Assembly (NCBI RefSeq): GCF_000826545.1
Contig: NZ_CDME01000002.1
Span: 682,001 to 746,000, forward strand
DNA: 64,000 nt
Source: Kibdelosporangium sp. MJ126-NF4
GTDB lineage: Bacteria; Actinomycetota; Actinomycetes; Mycobacteriales; Pseudonocardiaceae
Direction of reading: 5' to 3'
Shown here: positions 9,243 to 17,847 of the stretch, in pieces
Numbering within the stretch: position 1 is the stretch's first letter
Layout: every line of letters begins with the position of its first letter
Position numbers and translations under genes: made by a program
The notes under the pieces: generated by a model
Seen by the model: the letters and a program-made list of their open reading frames with translations, nothing else
Database searches by the model: none
Told to the model about the DNA's origin: nothing

Positions 9243-9438
9243 CGTCGCACGTCTCCTCGGGCCACGGCTCGACACAAGCCGAAACTTGTCTGCAATCGTT
9301 TGCCGACGCGCTCAGTCTGTGGTCCCGGTCAACCATGAGCAAGTGAGCTGTGCAATCCGTAACACCAGGCTGGGGTGCTTCTTGACGACCAGTACGGACG
9401 TGCGCAGGCTGCAAACGACTGCACAGAAGGGATGTCAC
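9243..9438. promoter_or_regulatory. Divergent promoter region with two facing copies of a 13-bp site
   Basis: This region separates the leftward monooxygenase from the rightward Crp/Fnr gene. TGCAATCGTTTGC (9291-9303) and GCAAACGACTGCA (9411-9423) are inverted copies of each other, 12 of 13 matching. Each contains short outward TGCA-like arms, as expected for a dimeric activator. The second copy lies only 15 bases before the GTG start and could block translation or transcription of the regulator. Binding by the adjacent Crp/Fnr protein is inference. Confidence 0.5.
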
Positions 9439-10131
9439 GTGGACGTCACCGACAGAGCGCGGACGACGCGGATCGTGGGCCTTCCCGGCAGGGCGTCGAC
9501 CGCGCTGCTGGCCGCCGCCACCCCGCTGCGGCTGGCGCGCGGCGAGGTCGTCTTCCGCATGGGCGATCCCGGCGACTCGATGTTCCTGGTCGTCCATGGC
9601 CGGGTGCGGATCGGACGGCCCGGCGACGCGGGCAAGGAGAACCTGCTGACCTTGCTGGGGCCAGGAGACCTGTTCGGCGAGTTGACGCTGTTCGACCCGG
9701 CGCCCCGCAAGGCGACGGCGACCGCGGTGTCTACTGTGGATCTCCTTGCGCTGACCGCGTCGACCATGCGGACGTGGCTGGCGTCCGAACCGGACGCGGC
9801 CTGGCACCTGATGCGGTTCCTGGCCCGCCGGGTGCGAAGGACCAACGACGTGGTGGAGACACTGCTGTTCTCGGACGTCTCGCGGCGGGTCGCCAGGGCG
9901 GTGCTGGAACTGGCCGACCGGTTCGGCCGCCGCACGCCGGACGGGGTCCGTGTCGACCACGGGCTGACCCAGCAGGAACTGGCCCACTACGTCGGCGCGT
10001 CGCGGGAGAGTGTCAACCGGGCGCTGGCCGAGTTCGCCGCCCGCTCGCTGGTGCGGTCGGAATCGCGCGGCCTGGTGATCACCGATCTGGCGCGGCTGCG
10101 CCGCAAGGCCTCAGTGGGCGTGGCGCTCTGA
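9439..10131 (+). CDS. Crp/Fnr-family transcriptional regulator (second copy)
   Basis: The N-terminal sensor domain (MFLVVHGRVRI, LGPGDLFGELTLFDPAPRKATA) is joined to a C-terminal winged helix with recognition segment GLTQQELAHYVGASRESVNRALAEF. I chose GTG 9439 because AGAAGGG lies about 8 bases upstream and the protein then begins just before the sensor domain; an open frame extends farther upstream but reads through the divergent promoter. The protein has about 230 residues. Its 3' end overlaps the convergent flavin reductase gene by 21 bp. Local control of the flanking oxygenase genes is likely but inferred. Confidence 0.88.
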   Translation: MDVTDRARTTRIVGLPGRASTALLAAATPLRLARGEVVFRMGDPGDSMFLVVHGRVRIGRPGDAGKENLLTLLGPGDLFGELTLFDPAPRKATATAVSTVDLLALTASTMRTWLASEPDAAWHLMRFLARRVRRTNDVVETLLFSDVSRRVARAVLELADRFGRRTPDGVRVDHGLTQQELAHYVGASRESVNRALAEFAARSLVRSESRGLVITDLARLRRKASVGVAL

Positions 10132-10623
10132 CGGGAACCCGGCGTAGCGTCTGCGGTGGTAGAGCAGCGGATTGGTCTGCGGCTGGTGGTCGCCCGCGAC
10201 GATCAGTCCAATGAGGATGACGTGATCACCGCCGTCGACCGCGTCATGGCACTCGCACGTCGCGTAGGCTACGGACGTGTCGGTGAGCACCGGAACACCG
10301 TGCGGCCCGGGAACCCACGTGACGCCGGCGAACCGGTCCGGCGCAGGGGAAGCGAACCGGTCGGACACCCAGGCGGCGTCCGCGTCGAGAACGTTCACGC
10401 AGAACGCGCCGCGCTCCAGAATCGCTTTGAGCGTACGGGAATCGCGGCTGATACAGACCAAAAGCAGCGGCGGCTCGCAGGAGAGCCCGCAGACCGCGCC
10501 CGACGTCATGCCCATCGGCTCGCCCGCAGCGTCCAATGTGGTGACCACGGTGACACCAGTAGGCAGCGAGCCCGCGATGGCCTTGAACCGCTCGGCGGGC
10601 ACACCTCGGTCGACACTGGTCAT
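10111..10623 (-). CDS. Flavin reductase domain protein (NAD(P)H:flavin oxidoreductase)
   Basis: This is a small flavin reductase of about 170 residues, the type that supplies reduced FMN or FAD to two-component monooxygenases. Family features are the N-terminal F..I.GSLPTGVTVVTT, the substrate-pocket region MGMTSGAVCGLSCEPPLLLVCI and the C-terminal PLLYHRRRYAGF. I chose ATG 10623 because GGAGG sits 5 bases upstream; the ATG four codons earlier has no such site. It is divergent from the second luciferase-like gene and close to the first, so it probably serves both. Confidence 0.9.
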   Translation of the reverse strand: MTSVDRGVPAERFKAIAGSLPTGVTVVTTLDAAGEPMGMTSGAVCGLSCEPPLLLVCISRDSRTLKAILERGAFCVNVLDADAAWVSDRFASPAPDRFAGVTWVPGPHGVPVLTDTSVAYATCECHDAVDGGDHVILIGLIVAGDHQPQTNPLLYHRRRYAGFPSERHAH

Positions 10624-10746
10624 CAGGACCTCCACGAGATCGGGAAACCACCGTCAGTCTGTGCGGCCGGTGTTCCGGGTGCCAGTGTCTGTGCCGATTC
10701 GTACAAGGCGTTGACCAGCGCAAGCGGGTCGCCGTTGACTTCCGGC

Positions 10747-11847
10747 ATGCGTTTTTCCCTCTACCTCAACGCGCAGTCTCCCGGCCCCGGCCACGACCTC
10801 GATGTCATCGAGGCGATCACCGCCCAGGCGCTGCTGGCCGACCGCAACGGGTTCACGGGCATCTGCCTGACCGAACACCACTTCACGGGCTACAACACGT
10901 ACGGCAATCCGTTCACCTTCGGCGCCTATCTGGCTCCACAGCTGGAGAACGCGCACATCGTGCTGTCGGTCGCCGTGCCGGCGTTGTGGCACCCGATGAA
11001 CTTCGCCGAGTCGTGCAACACTCTCGACCTGCTCACCCGCGGCCGGTGCGTGATCGGGTTCGGTACCGGCGGGTCCCCGCAGGAGTACAAAGGACTCGGC
11101 CGCGACCCGCAACAGCGTGGACCGATGATGGAAGAGGTCATCCAGGTCGCGCTGCGAGCCATGGACAAGACACTCGACGACCCGGACATGGAGTACGCCA
11201 CGACGCACTCGTCCGGAGTGCTGACCCGACGCATCATGCCGACGTCGTTCACCAAGCCCCGGCCGCGCTTCGGCCGTGCCACCCTCTCCGACGAAGGAAT
11301 CGTCTACGCGGCGCAGAAAGGCTGGGCGCTGATGACCGCACGCGCGGACGTCGCCGAGACCGGCCGACGACTGGCCCTCTACCACCAAACCCTCGACGAG
11401 GCGGGCCACGACGAGGAGACCGTCGCCTTCGCCAGGCACTGGTCCATGGTGCAGAAGATGGTCTACGTCGGCGAATCCGACGAGTCTGCCCTGGTTGACG
11501 TCTCCGCACCGCTGGACTACCTGGCCGAACAGTCCCGTCGCACCTTCGGCGGCACGGCGAGGGAGGCGGGCTTCAAGAACAGCGTCGTCGGCGTGGCTGC
11601 GACCGACCGGGACGCATTCCTGGCCAAGGCAATGATCGTGGGCGGGCCGGACACAGTGGTCCGGGAGATCGAGGCCTACCGGGCGGCTGGGGTCGCGCAC
11701 CTGAGCCTGGTCTTCATCTACGGCCAACTCGACGCCGACCTGGCGCACCACTCGCTCCGCCGATTCATCGACGAGGTGATGCCCAGGGTCACCGACCCGG
11801 TGAGCACCGCCGAACGACACGCTGTGTCGGCGACCGCGCAGGCATGA
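10747..11847 (+). CDS. Luciferase-like (LLM class) FMN-dependent monooxygenase (second copy)
   Basis: This is a paralogue of the protein encoded at 8175-9242, sharing MRFSLYLNAQ and TEHHFTGYNTYG and the same length class (366 residues). It has the conserved GFGTGGSPQEYKGLGRDP segment near the flavin site. The start is set by alignment with the paralogue; the ribosome binding site is weak. The stop overlaps the ATG of the SnoaL-like gene by four bases, so the two are translationally coupled. It should need reduced flavin from the divergent reductase. The paralogues are clearly diverged, so they may act on different substrates or on successive steps. Confidence 0.9.
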   Translation: MRFSLYLNAQSPGPGHDLDVIEAITAQALLADRNGFTGICLTEHHFTGYNTYGNPFTFGAYLAPQLENAHIVLSVAVPALWHPMNFAESCNTLDLLTRGRCVIGFGTGGSPQEYKGLGRDPQQRGPMMEEVIQVALRAMDKTLDDPDMEYATTHSSGVLTRRIMPTSFTKPRPRFGRATLSDEGIVYAAQKGWALMTARADVAETGRRLALYHQTLDEAGHDEETVAFARHWSMVQKMVYVGESDESALVDVSAPLDYLAEQSRRTFGGTAREAGFKNSVVGVAATDRDAFLAKAMIVGGPDTVVREIEAYRAAGVAHLSLVFIYGQLDADLAHHSLRRFIDEVMPRVTDPVSTAERHAVSATAQA

Positions 11848-12278
11848 CGGCCTACACCGAACAGGAACTGGCCAACATCGCCCTCATCCGCGCTCTCCGC
11901 GCCGCCCCGGTCGACGGCCGCTCCCGATTCCTGCACCCGAATCTGCGCCACCACCGCCGCGGATTCGCTTTCCTGGGCTCTCTGGTGGACGGCGGCTATA
12001 CCGCGGAGTCCATTGCCGACCGCACCGACGACATCGACGACATCCTTGCCAAGGACGACCGTGTCTGGGCGGTGTGGACCATCAAGGGCCACCACACGGG
12101 TCCCCTGTACGGCATCCAGGCCACCGGACGCCCGCTGGAGATCACCGAGGTAGGCATATGGCGCATCGAGAACGGCCTCATCATCGAGGCCTGGTTCTTC
12201 GGCGACGAGTTGACGCTGCTACGCCAACTGGGTCTCAAGATCACCCATACGACTCTCACGTCCCTCTCCGGAGACTGA
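11844..12278 (+). CDS. SnoaL/NTF2-like fold protein
   Basis: This is a 144-residue protein resembling polyketide-cyclase/ester-cyclase-like SnoaL proteins of the NTF2 fold, with the typical C-terminal pattern GIWRIENGLIIEAWFFGDEL. Such proteins act as small-molecule isomerases, hydrolases or binding proteins. The start overlaps the upstream monooxygenase stop (ATGA), so it probably acts on that enzyme's product. The exact reaction is unknown. Confidence 0.75.
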   Translation: MTAYTEQELANIALIRALRAAPVDGRSRFLHPNLRHHRRGFAFLGSLVDGGYTAESIADRTDDIDDILAKDDRVWAVWTIKGHHTGPLYGIQATGRPLEITEVGIWRIENGLIIEAWFFGDELTLLRQLGLKITHTTLTSLSGD

Positions 12279-12422
12279 TTCCCACCAGTCCCTGCTTACG
12301 TGTCGAGGGCTCCGGTCAGCAGGTCGTTGGCCGCCGTCGGGCGGAAACCGGACTGAAGATCACGTGCCCTCACCTCAGGATCAGCGAGACAGACGGAGGC
12401 GGCGGTGGACTGACCATCTCGC

Positions 12423-12770
12423 CTATCTGAGGCACTGCAAAGCCAGTGAGGCGGTGGCCAGCAGGAGGTAGGCGGCAGGGTAGGGAATCCGTGCGTACAG
12501 GCGGGCGCGCACGAAGGTGAAGGTCGCTCCGACGAAATACAGGACCAGTCCGGTGGCGGCAGCGAGCCCGATCGGCGGTACGGCGAACCCGAGGAGCAGT
12601 CCGATGGCTCCGGCGGCCTTCAGCGACCCGAGTGGGAACACCCAGGAGTGCGGCACGCCGCACTCGGCCATGGTGTCCAAGAGCCAGCGGGGTCGCAGGA
12701 ATTCGCCTACCGCAGCGACGAGATTGGCCCCGGCGGTGAGGGCGACGACGACTACGTAAGCGGCGTGCAC
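12423..12770 (-). CDS. DoxX-like small membrane protein
   Basis: This is a protein of about 115 residues with four hydrophobic segments and the DoxX-like pattern (FLRPRWLLDTMAECGVPHSWVFPLGSLKAAGAIGLLLGF). I chose GTG 12770 because AAGGAG lies 5 bases upstream; the frame is open farther upstream but would add a basic, non-hydrophobic extension. It is convergent with the SnoaL-like gene and 92 bp from the end of the MMPL gene on the same strand. Function unknown. Confidence 0.78.
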   Translation of the reverse strand: MHAAYVVVVALTAGANLVAAVGEFLRPRWLLDTMAECGVPHSWVFPLGSLKAAGAIGLLLGFAVPPIGLAAATGLVLYFVGATFTFVRARLYARIPYPAAYLLLATASLALQCLR

Positions 12771-12862
12771 GAATGCTCCTTTCGGTGTCTGGAGGGATGG
12801 TCGACGGCGACGTCGTGGCGTTCGATCCACTGCGGCGGACTGGCAGCGTCGCTGTCAGCGGT

Positions 12863-15007
12863 TCAGCCCCGACCGGGTGACTCTTGGATACCGTGCGTGC
12901 CCCACCATTTGCGCACCGGCCCAGGCGCCCACCAGTTCGCCTTGCCCAGCAACTTCATTGTGGCCGGTACCAGCAGTGCGCGGACGATGGTGGCATCGAC
13001 CAACAGTGCCACGAGTATGCCGATTCCGACCATCTTCATGAACACCACGCCGGACGTTGCAAAGGCGCCGATCACCACCGCCAGGAGAAGTGCGGCGCTG
13101 GTGATGATCCGACCGGTCTTCTGCAGGCCGGTAGCGACGGCGCGGGTGTTGTCGCCTGTGCGGTCCCATTCCTCCCGCATCCTGGAGAGCAGGAACACCT
13201 CGTAGTCCATCGACAATCCGAAGAGGACGGCCAGCATCACGATCGGCTGGGTGGCATCGAGGTAGCCGGTTGACTCGAAACCGAGCAGATTTTCCAGATG
13301 CCCGTCGGCGAAGATCCAGGTCACCGCGCCGAACGCGGCGCTGATCGACACCGCGTTCATCAGCACCGCCTTGATCGGCAGGACAAAGGATCCGAATGCC
13401 AGGAACAGCAGCACCAGCATCACTGCGACCATGATCAGCGCCATCCACGGCAGCCGTGCGCCAACCGAGTCGATCAGATCGACGGTTTCGGCGCTCTGCC
13501 CGCTGACCAGCACGGTGCCGTCACCGGGCGGGTCGATGCCGCGGATCTCGCGGACGATCTCCTGCGATCGGTGGGTTTGCGAGTTGCCGTCCCATGTGGC
13601 CCGCAGCAGGGTCGCGTCGCCGTTCTGCGCCACGGGTTGCACCGAGGCCACACCGTCGACCTTGTCCACCGCGGTGGCGTACTCGTGGGTTTCGCCCGCT
13701 GCGGCATTCCGGACGAGCAGGTTCGCGGTGGCTGTTTCACCGCCGAACTCCGTGCTGAGCTTGTCCGCCGCGACATGCGCCGGCGCGTCCTCCGGAAGCA
13801 TCCGATGGTCGACGCTGCCCCACTGCACGCCCAGGAAGGGCAAGCCGAGCGCGAGCAAGCCCACGACGGTGACCACGAGATACGAGACCGGCCGCCGCAT
13901 GACACTGCGGGCGAGCGTGGCCCACACGCCGTCGCCGGACGCCCCGGCCACCGCCCGGCCACCGCCGAACCTGCGCGGCATCCGCCCGGCATCGACCCGG
14001 CGACCGAGCAGCCGTAGCACGGCGGGCAGTACGGTCAGCGCCGAGACCATCACCACTACCACGGCAGCGATACCCCCGTAGGCCATCGACCGCAGGAACG
14101 GCTCGGAGAAGATCAGCAGCGAGGACAGTGCGGCGGCGACAGTCAGGCCGGAGAGCAACACGGTCCGCCCTGCGGTGTCCATGGTGCGGCTGACCGCGAT
14201 ACTCGCCGCGTCCGGGTGATCCCGGGGCAGTTCGGCGAGTTCTTCCCGGAACCGGTTCACCATGAACAAGGCGTAGTCGACCGCGAGCCCCATCCCCAGC
14301 ATCGTGATGACGTTGACCGAGAACACCGAAACTTCGGTGAACATGGTCAGTACGCGCACAGTCGCCAGTGCTCCGACCACGGCCAGGGCACCGACGAGCA
14401 CCGGCATGAGAGCGGCGACAAGGCTGCCGAAAATCAGGAGACTCAACAGCAGGACGATCGGCGACGCGATCATCTCCGCCCGCACCAGGTCCTTCGAGAC
14501 GATTTCGGACACTTCCTCCTGGACGACCGGGCGCCCGGTGACCTCCGTTCGCAGCGTGACCGATCGCAGCTTGTCCTTGATCTCCGCGTATGCCGCCGCC
14601 CGGGCGTCCTGGTCCTCGCCGGCCAGGGAGATGAGCACCCGGGTGCTGTGCCGGTCGCCGCTCAGCAACTGCGGCGACCGATTGTCGTAATAGGTGGTGA
14701 CAGCGGTGACGGCGTGCGGCGGTAGGTTGTTCATCACCTCGCGGACCTGTGCCTCGAAGGCGGGCTGAGTGGCTTCCTCCTTGTCACTGGAGTACATGGC
14801 CACCACATCCGTGCTCTTGTTGCCGAAGAGTTCGTTCTCTGCGGTGACCTCGCGAGATGACTCACTGCCCGCGCTCACGAAACCGCCGTCGGACAACGTG
14901 GCGAAGGCGCCACCGCCGTAGGCGACCGCGGCGATGGTCAGGAGCAAACCGACCAGAAGGACGAACCTGGCGTGTGTGGCGAGCGCCTTCCCCCACCTGT
15001 GAATCAT
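12863..15007 (-). CDS. MMPL/RND-family membrane exporter
   Basis: This is a 714-residue proton-driven transporter of the MmpL branch of RND proteins. It has two repeats, each with a transmembrane helix, a large outer domain and a bundle of helices. The paired proton-relay regions GLAVDYALFMVNRFREE and GLSMDYEVFLLSRMREE carry the conserved Asp-Tyr. I chose ATG 15007 because GAGGGG lies about 6 bases upstream; a start 13 codons earlier has no support. A TetR gene is divergent, so TetR-controlled export of a lipid, drug or metabolite is likely. The substrate is unknown. Confidence 0.92.
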   Translation of the reverse strand: MIHRWGKALATHARFVLLVGLLLTIAAVAYGGGAFATLSDGGFVSAGSESSREVTAENELFGNKSTDVVAMYSSDKEEATQPAFEAQVREVMNNLPPHAVTAVTTYYDNRSPQLLSGDRHSTRVLISLAGEDQDARAAAYAEIKDKLRSVTLRTEVTGRPVVQEEVSEIVSKDLVRAEMIASPIVLLLSLLIFGSLVAALMPVLVGALAVVGALATVRVLTMFTEVSVFSVNVITMLGMGLAVDYALFMVNRFREELAELPRDHPDAASIAVSRTMDTAGRTVLLSGLTVAAALSSLLIFSEPFLRSMAYGGIAAVVVVMVSALTVLPAVLRLLGRRVDAGRMPRRFGGGRAVAGASGDGVWATLARSVMRRPVSYLVVTVVGLLALGLPFLGVQWGSVDHRMLPEDAPAHVAADKLSTEFGGETATANLLVRNAAAGETHEYATAVDKVDGVASVQPVAQNGDATLLRATWDGNSQTHRSQEIVREIRGIDPPGDGTVLVSGQSAETVDLIDSVGARLPWMALIMVAVMLVLLFLAFGSFVLPIKAVLMNAVSISAAFGAVTWIFADGHLENLLGFESTGYLDATQPIVMLAVLFGLSMDYEVFLLSRMREEWDRTGDNTRAVATGLQKTGRIITSAALLLAVVIGAFATSGVVFMKMVGIGILVALLVDATIVRALLVPATMKLLGKANWWAPGPVRKWWGTHGIQESPGRG

Positions 15008-15140
15008 GCCGTTCCCCTCGCAAACCCGGAATCGGTGGCACAGCACCCGAACGGGGCCGCGGCCCGCGAGTACCGGACTCGCCAGGGACCCCCTGAGCGC
15101 TACTGTTCACCCCATTGCAGTTACCCGGTATACATTGAAA

Positions 15141-15152
15141 GAGAGCACTCTC
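15141..15152. promoter_or_regulatory. Perfect palindrome, putative TetR operator
   Basis: GAGAGCACTCTC reads GAGAG-CA-CTCTC as an inverted repeat just 5 bases before the TetR ATG and inside the 150-bp divergent region shared with the MMPL gene. The position fits an autoregulatory operator, but it may also mask the ribosome binding site. Operator function is inferred. Confidence 0.45.
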
Positions 15153-15157
15153 TCACT

Positions 15158-15784
15158 ATGGCGCGGACAACCCCAGGGATCACGAAGGAGCGCATCCTCG
15201 ACGAAGCCATCCGGCTTTTCTCCAGTCGGGGCTACGACGCGACGTCGGTAGGTGACATCCAGGTCGCCTGCGGGCTGGCTCCAGGTTCCGGCGCGCTCTA
15301 CAAACACTTTCCCTCGAAGAGGGCGCTGCTCGAACAAGCCATCTCGCGCAATCTCCGGGTGATCGAGCAGCGGAGCCGCGATGCCGTCGTCGAGCACCCC
15401 GACGACCCACGGGAGGCACTGCACCTCCTCGCCGACGTCGTCTGGACCACCATGCTGGGCGAGCGTGACCTGATCCGGATCATGATCCGCGAGTTCGACA
15501 ACTTCCCCGAGTTGTTCGGCGCGATGTGGGAGGCGGTGGTCGCCCACGTTTACCGGGTATGCGCCGACTGGATACGCACGTTGCACCAGAATGGTCGCGC
15601 CGAGGTGAGCGACCCCGAGGCGACCGCTGCGGTGCTCGTTTCATCGCTGACCTACTACCCGATCCTCGACAGCCTCATCGGCCGCACCCCCGGTGACATC
15701 GAGCCGGAGCGGTTGCTGGCCGCCTGGGTCGACCACGCCCTGCGATCCCTCCGCCTCAAGGACACCACTGACGGGCTCGGTTAG
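15158..15784 (+). CDS. TetR-family transcriptional regulator
   Basis: This is a 208-residue repressor. The N-terminal helix-turn-helix is clear: ITKERILDEAIRLFSSRGYD, then DIQVACGLAPGSGALYKHFPSKRALL. The C-terminal ligand domain is all-helical and diverged. I chose ATG 15158 because the family domain starts about ten residues later. It is divergent from the MMPL exporter gene, the usual arrangement of an efflux pump and its repressor. Confidence 0.92.
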   Translation: MARTTPGITKERILDEAIRLFSSRGYDATSVGDIQVACGLAPGSGALYKHFPSKRALLEQAISRNLRVIEQRSRDAVVEHPDDPREALHLLADVVWTTMLGERDLIRIMIREFDNFPELFGAMWEAVVAHVYRVCADWIRTLHQNGRAEVSDPEATAAVLVSSLTYYPILDSLIGRTPGDIEPERLLAAWVDHALRSLRLKDTTDGLG

Positions 15785-16300
15785 CAGGGCTCAAACGGCG
15801 GGGCCGTCATAATCGAGTCAAAATCGCGCGTGGGTCGTGTGCGGGTCAGCTTCACAATCGCTGCACGCTGATTGACCTGCCGCTTTGTGGACCGATCAGC
15901 TCGCCGGACGGTGGTCGCCAGCGCTGTGCTCGGGACGTCATCCAGACCCCTCGGCGTCGCAGCGATCCTGATCTGACGGTTTCCCGGTGGGCCGCCCGTA
16001 CTCCGCTTGGTCAACGTTCAGCGGGTTAACGTAGCCATTTGTGTAGTTTCCCAGTTCTCATGGAATGCGTCAACGGGTGTGCACCGGGTCATGCCCGATG
16101 GTCATTCCCGTCATGTGTTCAACTGCCTGGACAGAGCAGTTGAACATGAGTGGTCATTCACAACGGGCGCATTCCCCTTGACACTCTGCTTCCGACCCGG
16201 TGCTGATCGATCCGCGTCGTGGCCAGCACTTGACAAGGCACTCTTGGGGCAGTTTCCATCGGAGCATGGAACGGGAAACCGAGAAGGTAGGTGCAGCACC
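15785..16300. other. Non-coding stretch before a secreted-protein gene
   Basis: I see no supported gene here. The one clear structure is the inverted repeat at 16116-16146. TTGACA-like hexamers occur around 16175-16235, but none has a convincing -10 partner. Confidence 0.5.
16116..16146. repeat. 11-bp perfect inverted repeat
   Basis: TGTTCAACTGC and GCAGTTGAACA flank a 9-base spacer, 154 bp upstream of the secreted-protein gene at 16301. It could be an operator or a weak terminator hairpin; the sequence alone does not decide. Confidence 0.55.
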
Positions 16301-16687
16301 GTGAAACGCCATACAGCGGCCGCCGCTCTGACTTTCGTCTGCGCGCTGCAGCCAATCGGCGCCGCGCGGGCATTCCCTGCGGGTGTCAACGACACCCCCT
16401 GGAAATGTTCAAGCACACAATCGCGCTGTGAGACAGGAGCGCATTTCTCCGAATCTGGAGATTTCTGGGTAGATGTGGATGGAGTCGGTGACAGTTCCTA
16501 TGACGTCCAGTGGGAGGTGATCCGGCACGTACGACCTGGCGAGACTCAGATCGTCTGCCACGGCACATTCCCGGTAGGGGACCCGCCGAGGACAGCGTCC
16601 TGCGACAGGGACGCGGGCCGATTCAGTGGGCGAGCTACCATTCTTTTCGGTAGTGGTACCGTTCATTTGCAATTGCGACAGAAGTAA
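16301..16687 (+). CDS. Small secreted protein of unknown function, four cysteines after the signal
   Basis: This is a 128-residue protein with a Sec-type signal (basic start, hydrophobic stretch AAAALTFVCALQPIGAARA). The mature part has four cysteines (in WKCSS, SRCET, IVCHG, ASCDR) and alternating polar and hydrophobic residues suggesting a beta-rich fold. I chose GTG 16301 with AAGGTAGGTG upstream; the frame is open farther 5' but reads as non-coding. Its C-terminal pattern (DPPRTASCD...G.F.G...TVHLQ) recurs in the broken copy at about 17380-17613. I do not recognise the family. Confidence 0.65.
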   Translation: MKRHTAAAALTFVCALQPIGAARAFPAGVNDTPWKCSSTQSRCETGAHFSESGDFWVDVDGVGDSSYDVQWEVIRHVRPGETQIVCHGTFPVGDPPRTASCDRDAGRFSGRATILFGSGTVHLQLRQK

Positions 16688-17040
16688 CAACCGTCTCCCA
16701 ATTGCGCCGGGATCGGCAACGGTCAGTTCGACAACCCCTTGGCCGCCGTTCGGATGGCCTCAATTCAGGAGATGAGCGGTCAACTGTGGTGCTCGCCCCG
16801 GTTGAACGCGCCGATGACAGGTGGCGACCGTCGTGTGCGGATGTCGAGTAATGACTCTCGGCGAGAGTCGAAAACCCGCAAGTTGGCCGCGCAAAGCAGG
16901 CGCTGAGATGACACAGGACTGGCAACACGGGTGCCACGCTCAGCATGTAAGAACACGTGAACATTTCCTACCTTGAGAGCGATTGCCACCGTAAACCCTG
17001 CGCAGGCCACCGCTCAATACCTATATTTTTGGAGTCAAGT
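16688..17040. other. Intergenic stretch between two secreted-protein genes
   Basis: No gene or strong structure is visible. Base composition is less GC-rich than the surroundings near 16960-17040, just before the next secreted-protein gene. Confidence 0.5.
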
Positions 17041-17361
17041 ATGCGAGGTCTTCTCAAAGCTGCTGTAGTATCAGTAATGAGTGCCACCCTGATGTTTGCT
17101 GGCAGCAATTTCGGTTCGGCGACAACTGTGAACGAATCCACGTCCGAAGCCGTTCCTCCGTGCGGGATCAGTCGCGGCACGAGTCCTATTGACGGACAGG
17201 ATGTGTGGTTTGCGAGGAATTGTCAAGCGAACCCCCGCATCGCTGAGGCGTGGGACAGGTTGAACACCAGGCCCGACGCCGTGTGTGTCACGTACAACCG
17301 GGTGGCAGAATTCCCAGTTTCCCGTTACAACCAGCCTGTATGGGTCAGCGGGACATGTTGA
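17041..17361 (+). CDS. Small secreted protein of unknown function, four cysteines
   Basis: This is a 106-residue protein with a signal peptide (MRGLLKAAVVSVMSATLMFAGS) and a mature domain with four cysteines (PPCGIS, RNCQAN, AVCVTY, SGTC), enough for two disulfides. I chose ATG 17041 because the signal starts there; an ATG 28 codons upstream would bury it behind a charged leader. It sits 353 bp after another small secreted protein and just before a broken paralogue of that protein. Function unknown. Confidence 0.6.
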   Translation: MRGLLKAAVVSVMSATLMFAGSNFGSATTVNESTSEAVPPCGISRGTSPIDGQDVWFARNCQANPRIAEAWDRLNTRPDAVCVTYNRVAEFPVSRYNQPVWVSGTC

Positions 17362-17369
17362 TCGTATGT

Positions 17370-17613
17370 TACGCATGATCGCCCACCCCTTCATGACATG
17401 GTTATCAGATACGGAGATTCGCATCGACGACAACGCGGGCCACCCATTCAGAGGCAAAGTAGAGTAGTGAAATTCAAGGCAGCGGCAGGTGCCGATCCGG
17501 CGCGCACCGCCGGTTGCGACAGCCCTCGCGGTCCGGGATTCTACCGAGGGACCGTTTCCGCGATTCAAAATAACGAGTACACTGTTCATTTGCAAATGCG
17601 AGAAAGGATATAG
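17370..17613 (+). pseudogene. Frameshifted remnant of a secreted-protein paralogue
   Basis: Two frames read together resemble the second half of the protein at 16301. Frame one gives WLSDTEIRIDDNAGHPFRG and stops near 17467; frame two continues VVKFKAAAG then DPARTAGCD...FYRGT...YTVHLQMRER to 17613. The matching residues are DP.RTA.CD, F.G and TVHLQ. The signal peptide half is absent. I read it as a decayed tandem copy. Confidence 0.5.
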
Positions 17614-17806
17614 TGGGTTGAAATCTGGGCCGTGCGCCGGGTGAAGTCCGCTCAAGCCGTGTTGACGAATTGTCCAACGCATACGGCCGCCTTCGGTATG
17701 CCATACATGTGTGAAGGAGATCGTGTCGGACACGAATATTTCGGCGATTACCGCGCCTGACGTCGACCATGGCGGTCGAACCCGTGGATCAAGTCGCGCG
17801 GCCCGC

Positions 17807-17847
17807 ACCCGCTACGGTGCCGGTGAGAATTCGGCACCGTAGCGGGT
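17807..17847. terminator. Strong 16-bp perfect hairpin
   Basis: ACCCGCTACGGTGCCG and CGGCACCGTAGCGGGT pair perfectly around a 9-base loop. It lies between the secreted-protein remnants and the amine-oxidase fragment, so it may be the terminator of a lost or fragmentary gene on either strand. Confidence 0.65.

Noticed and set aside
15781..16014. 77-codon minus-strand ORF after the TetR gene
   Set aside because: Composition and lack of a start site suggest a chance frame.
16170..16260. Sigma-70 promoter from TTGACA hexamers upstream of the secreted-protein gene
   Set aside because: No acceptable -10 hexamer was found at 16-18 bp spacing.
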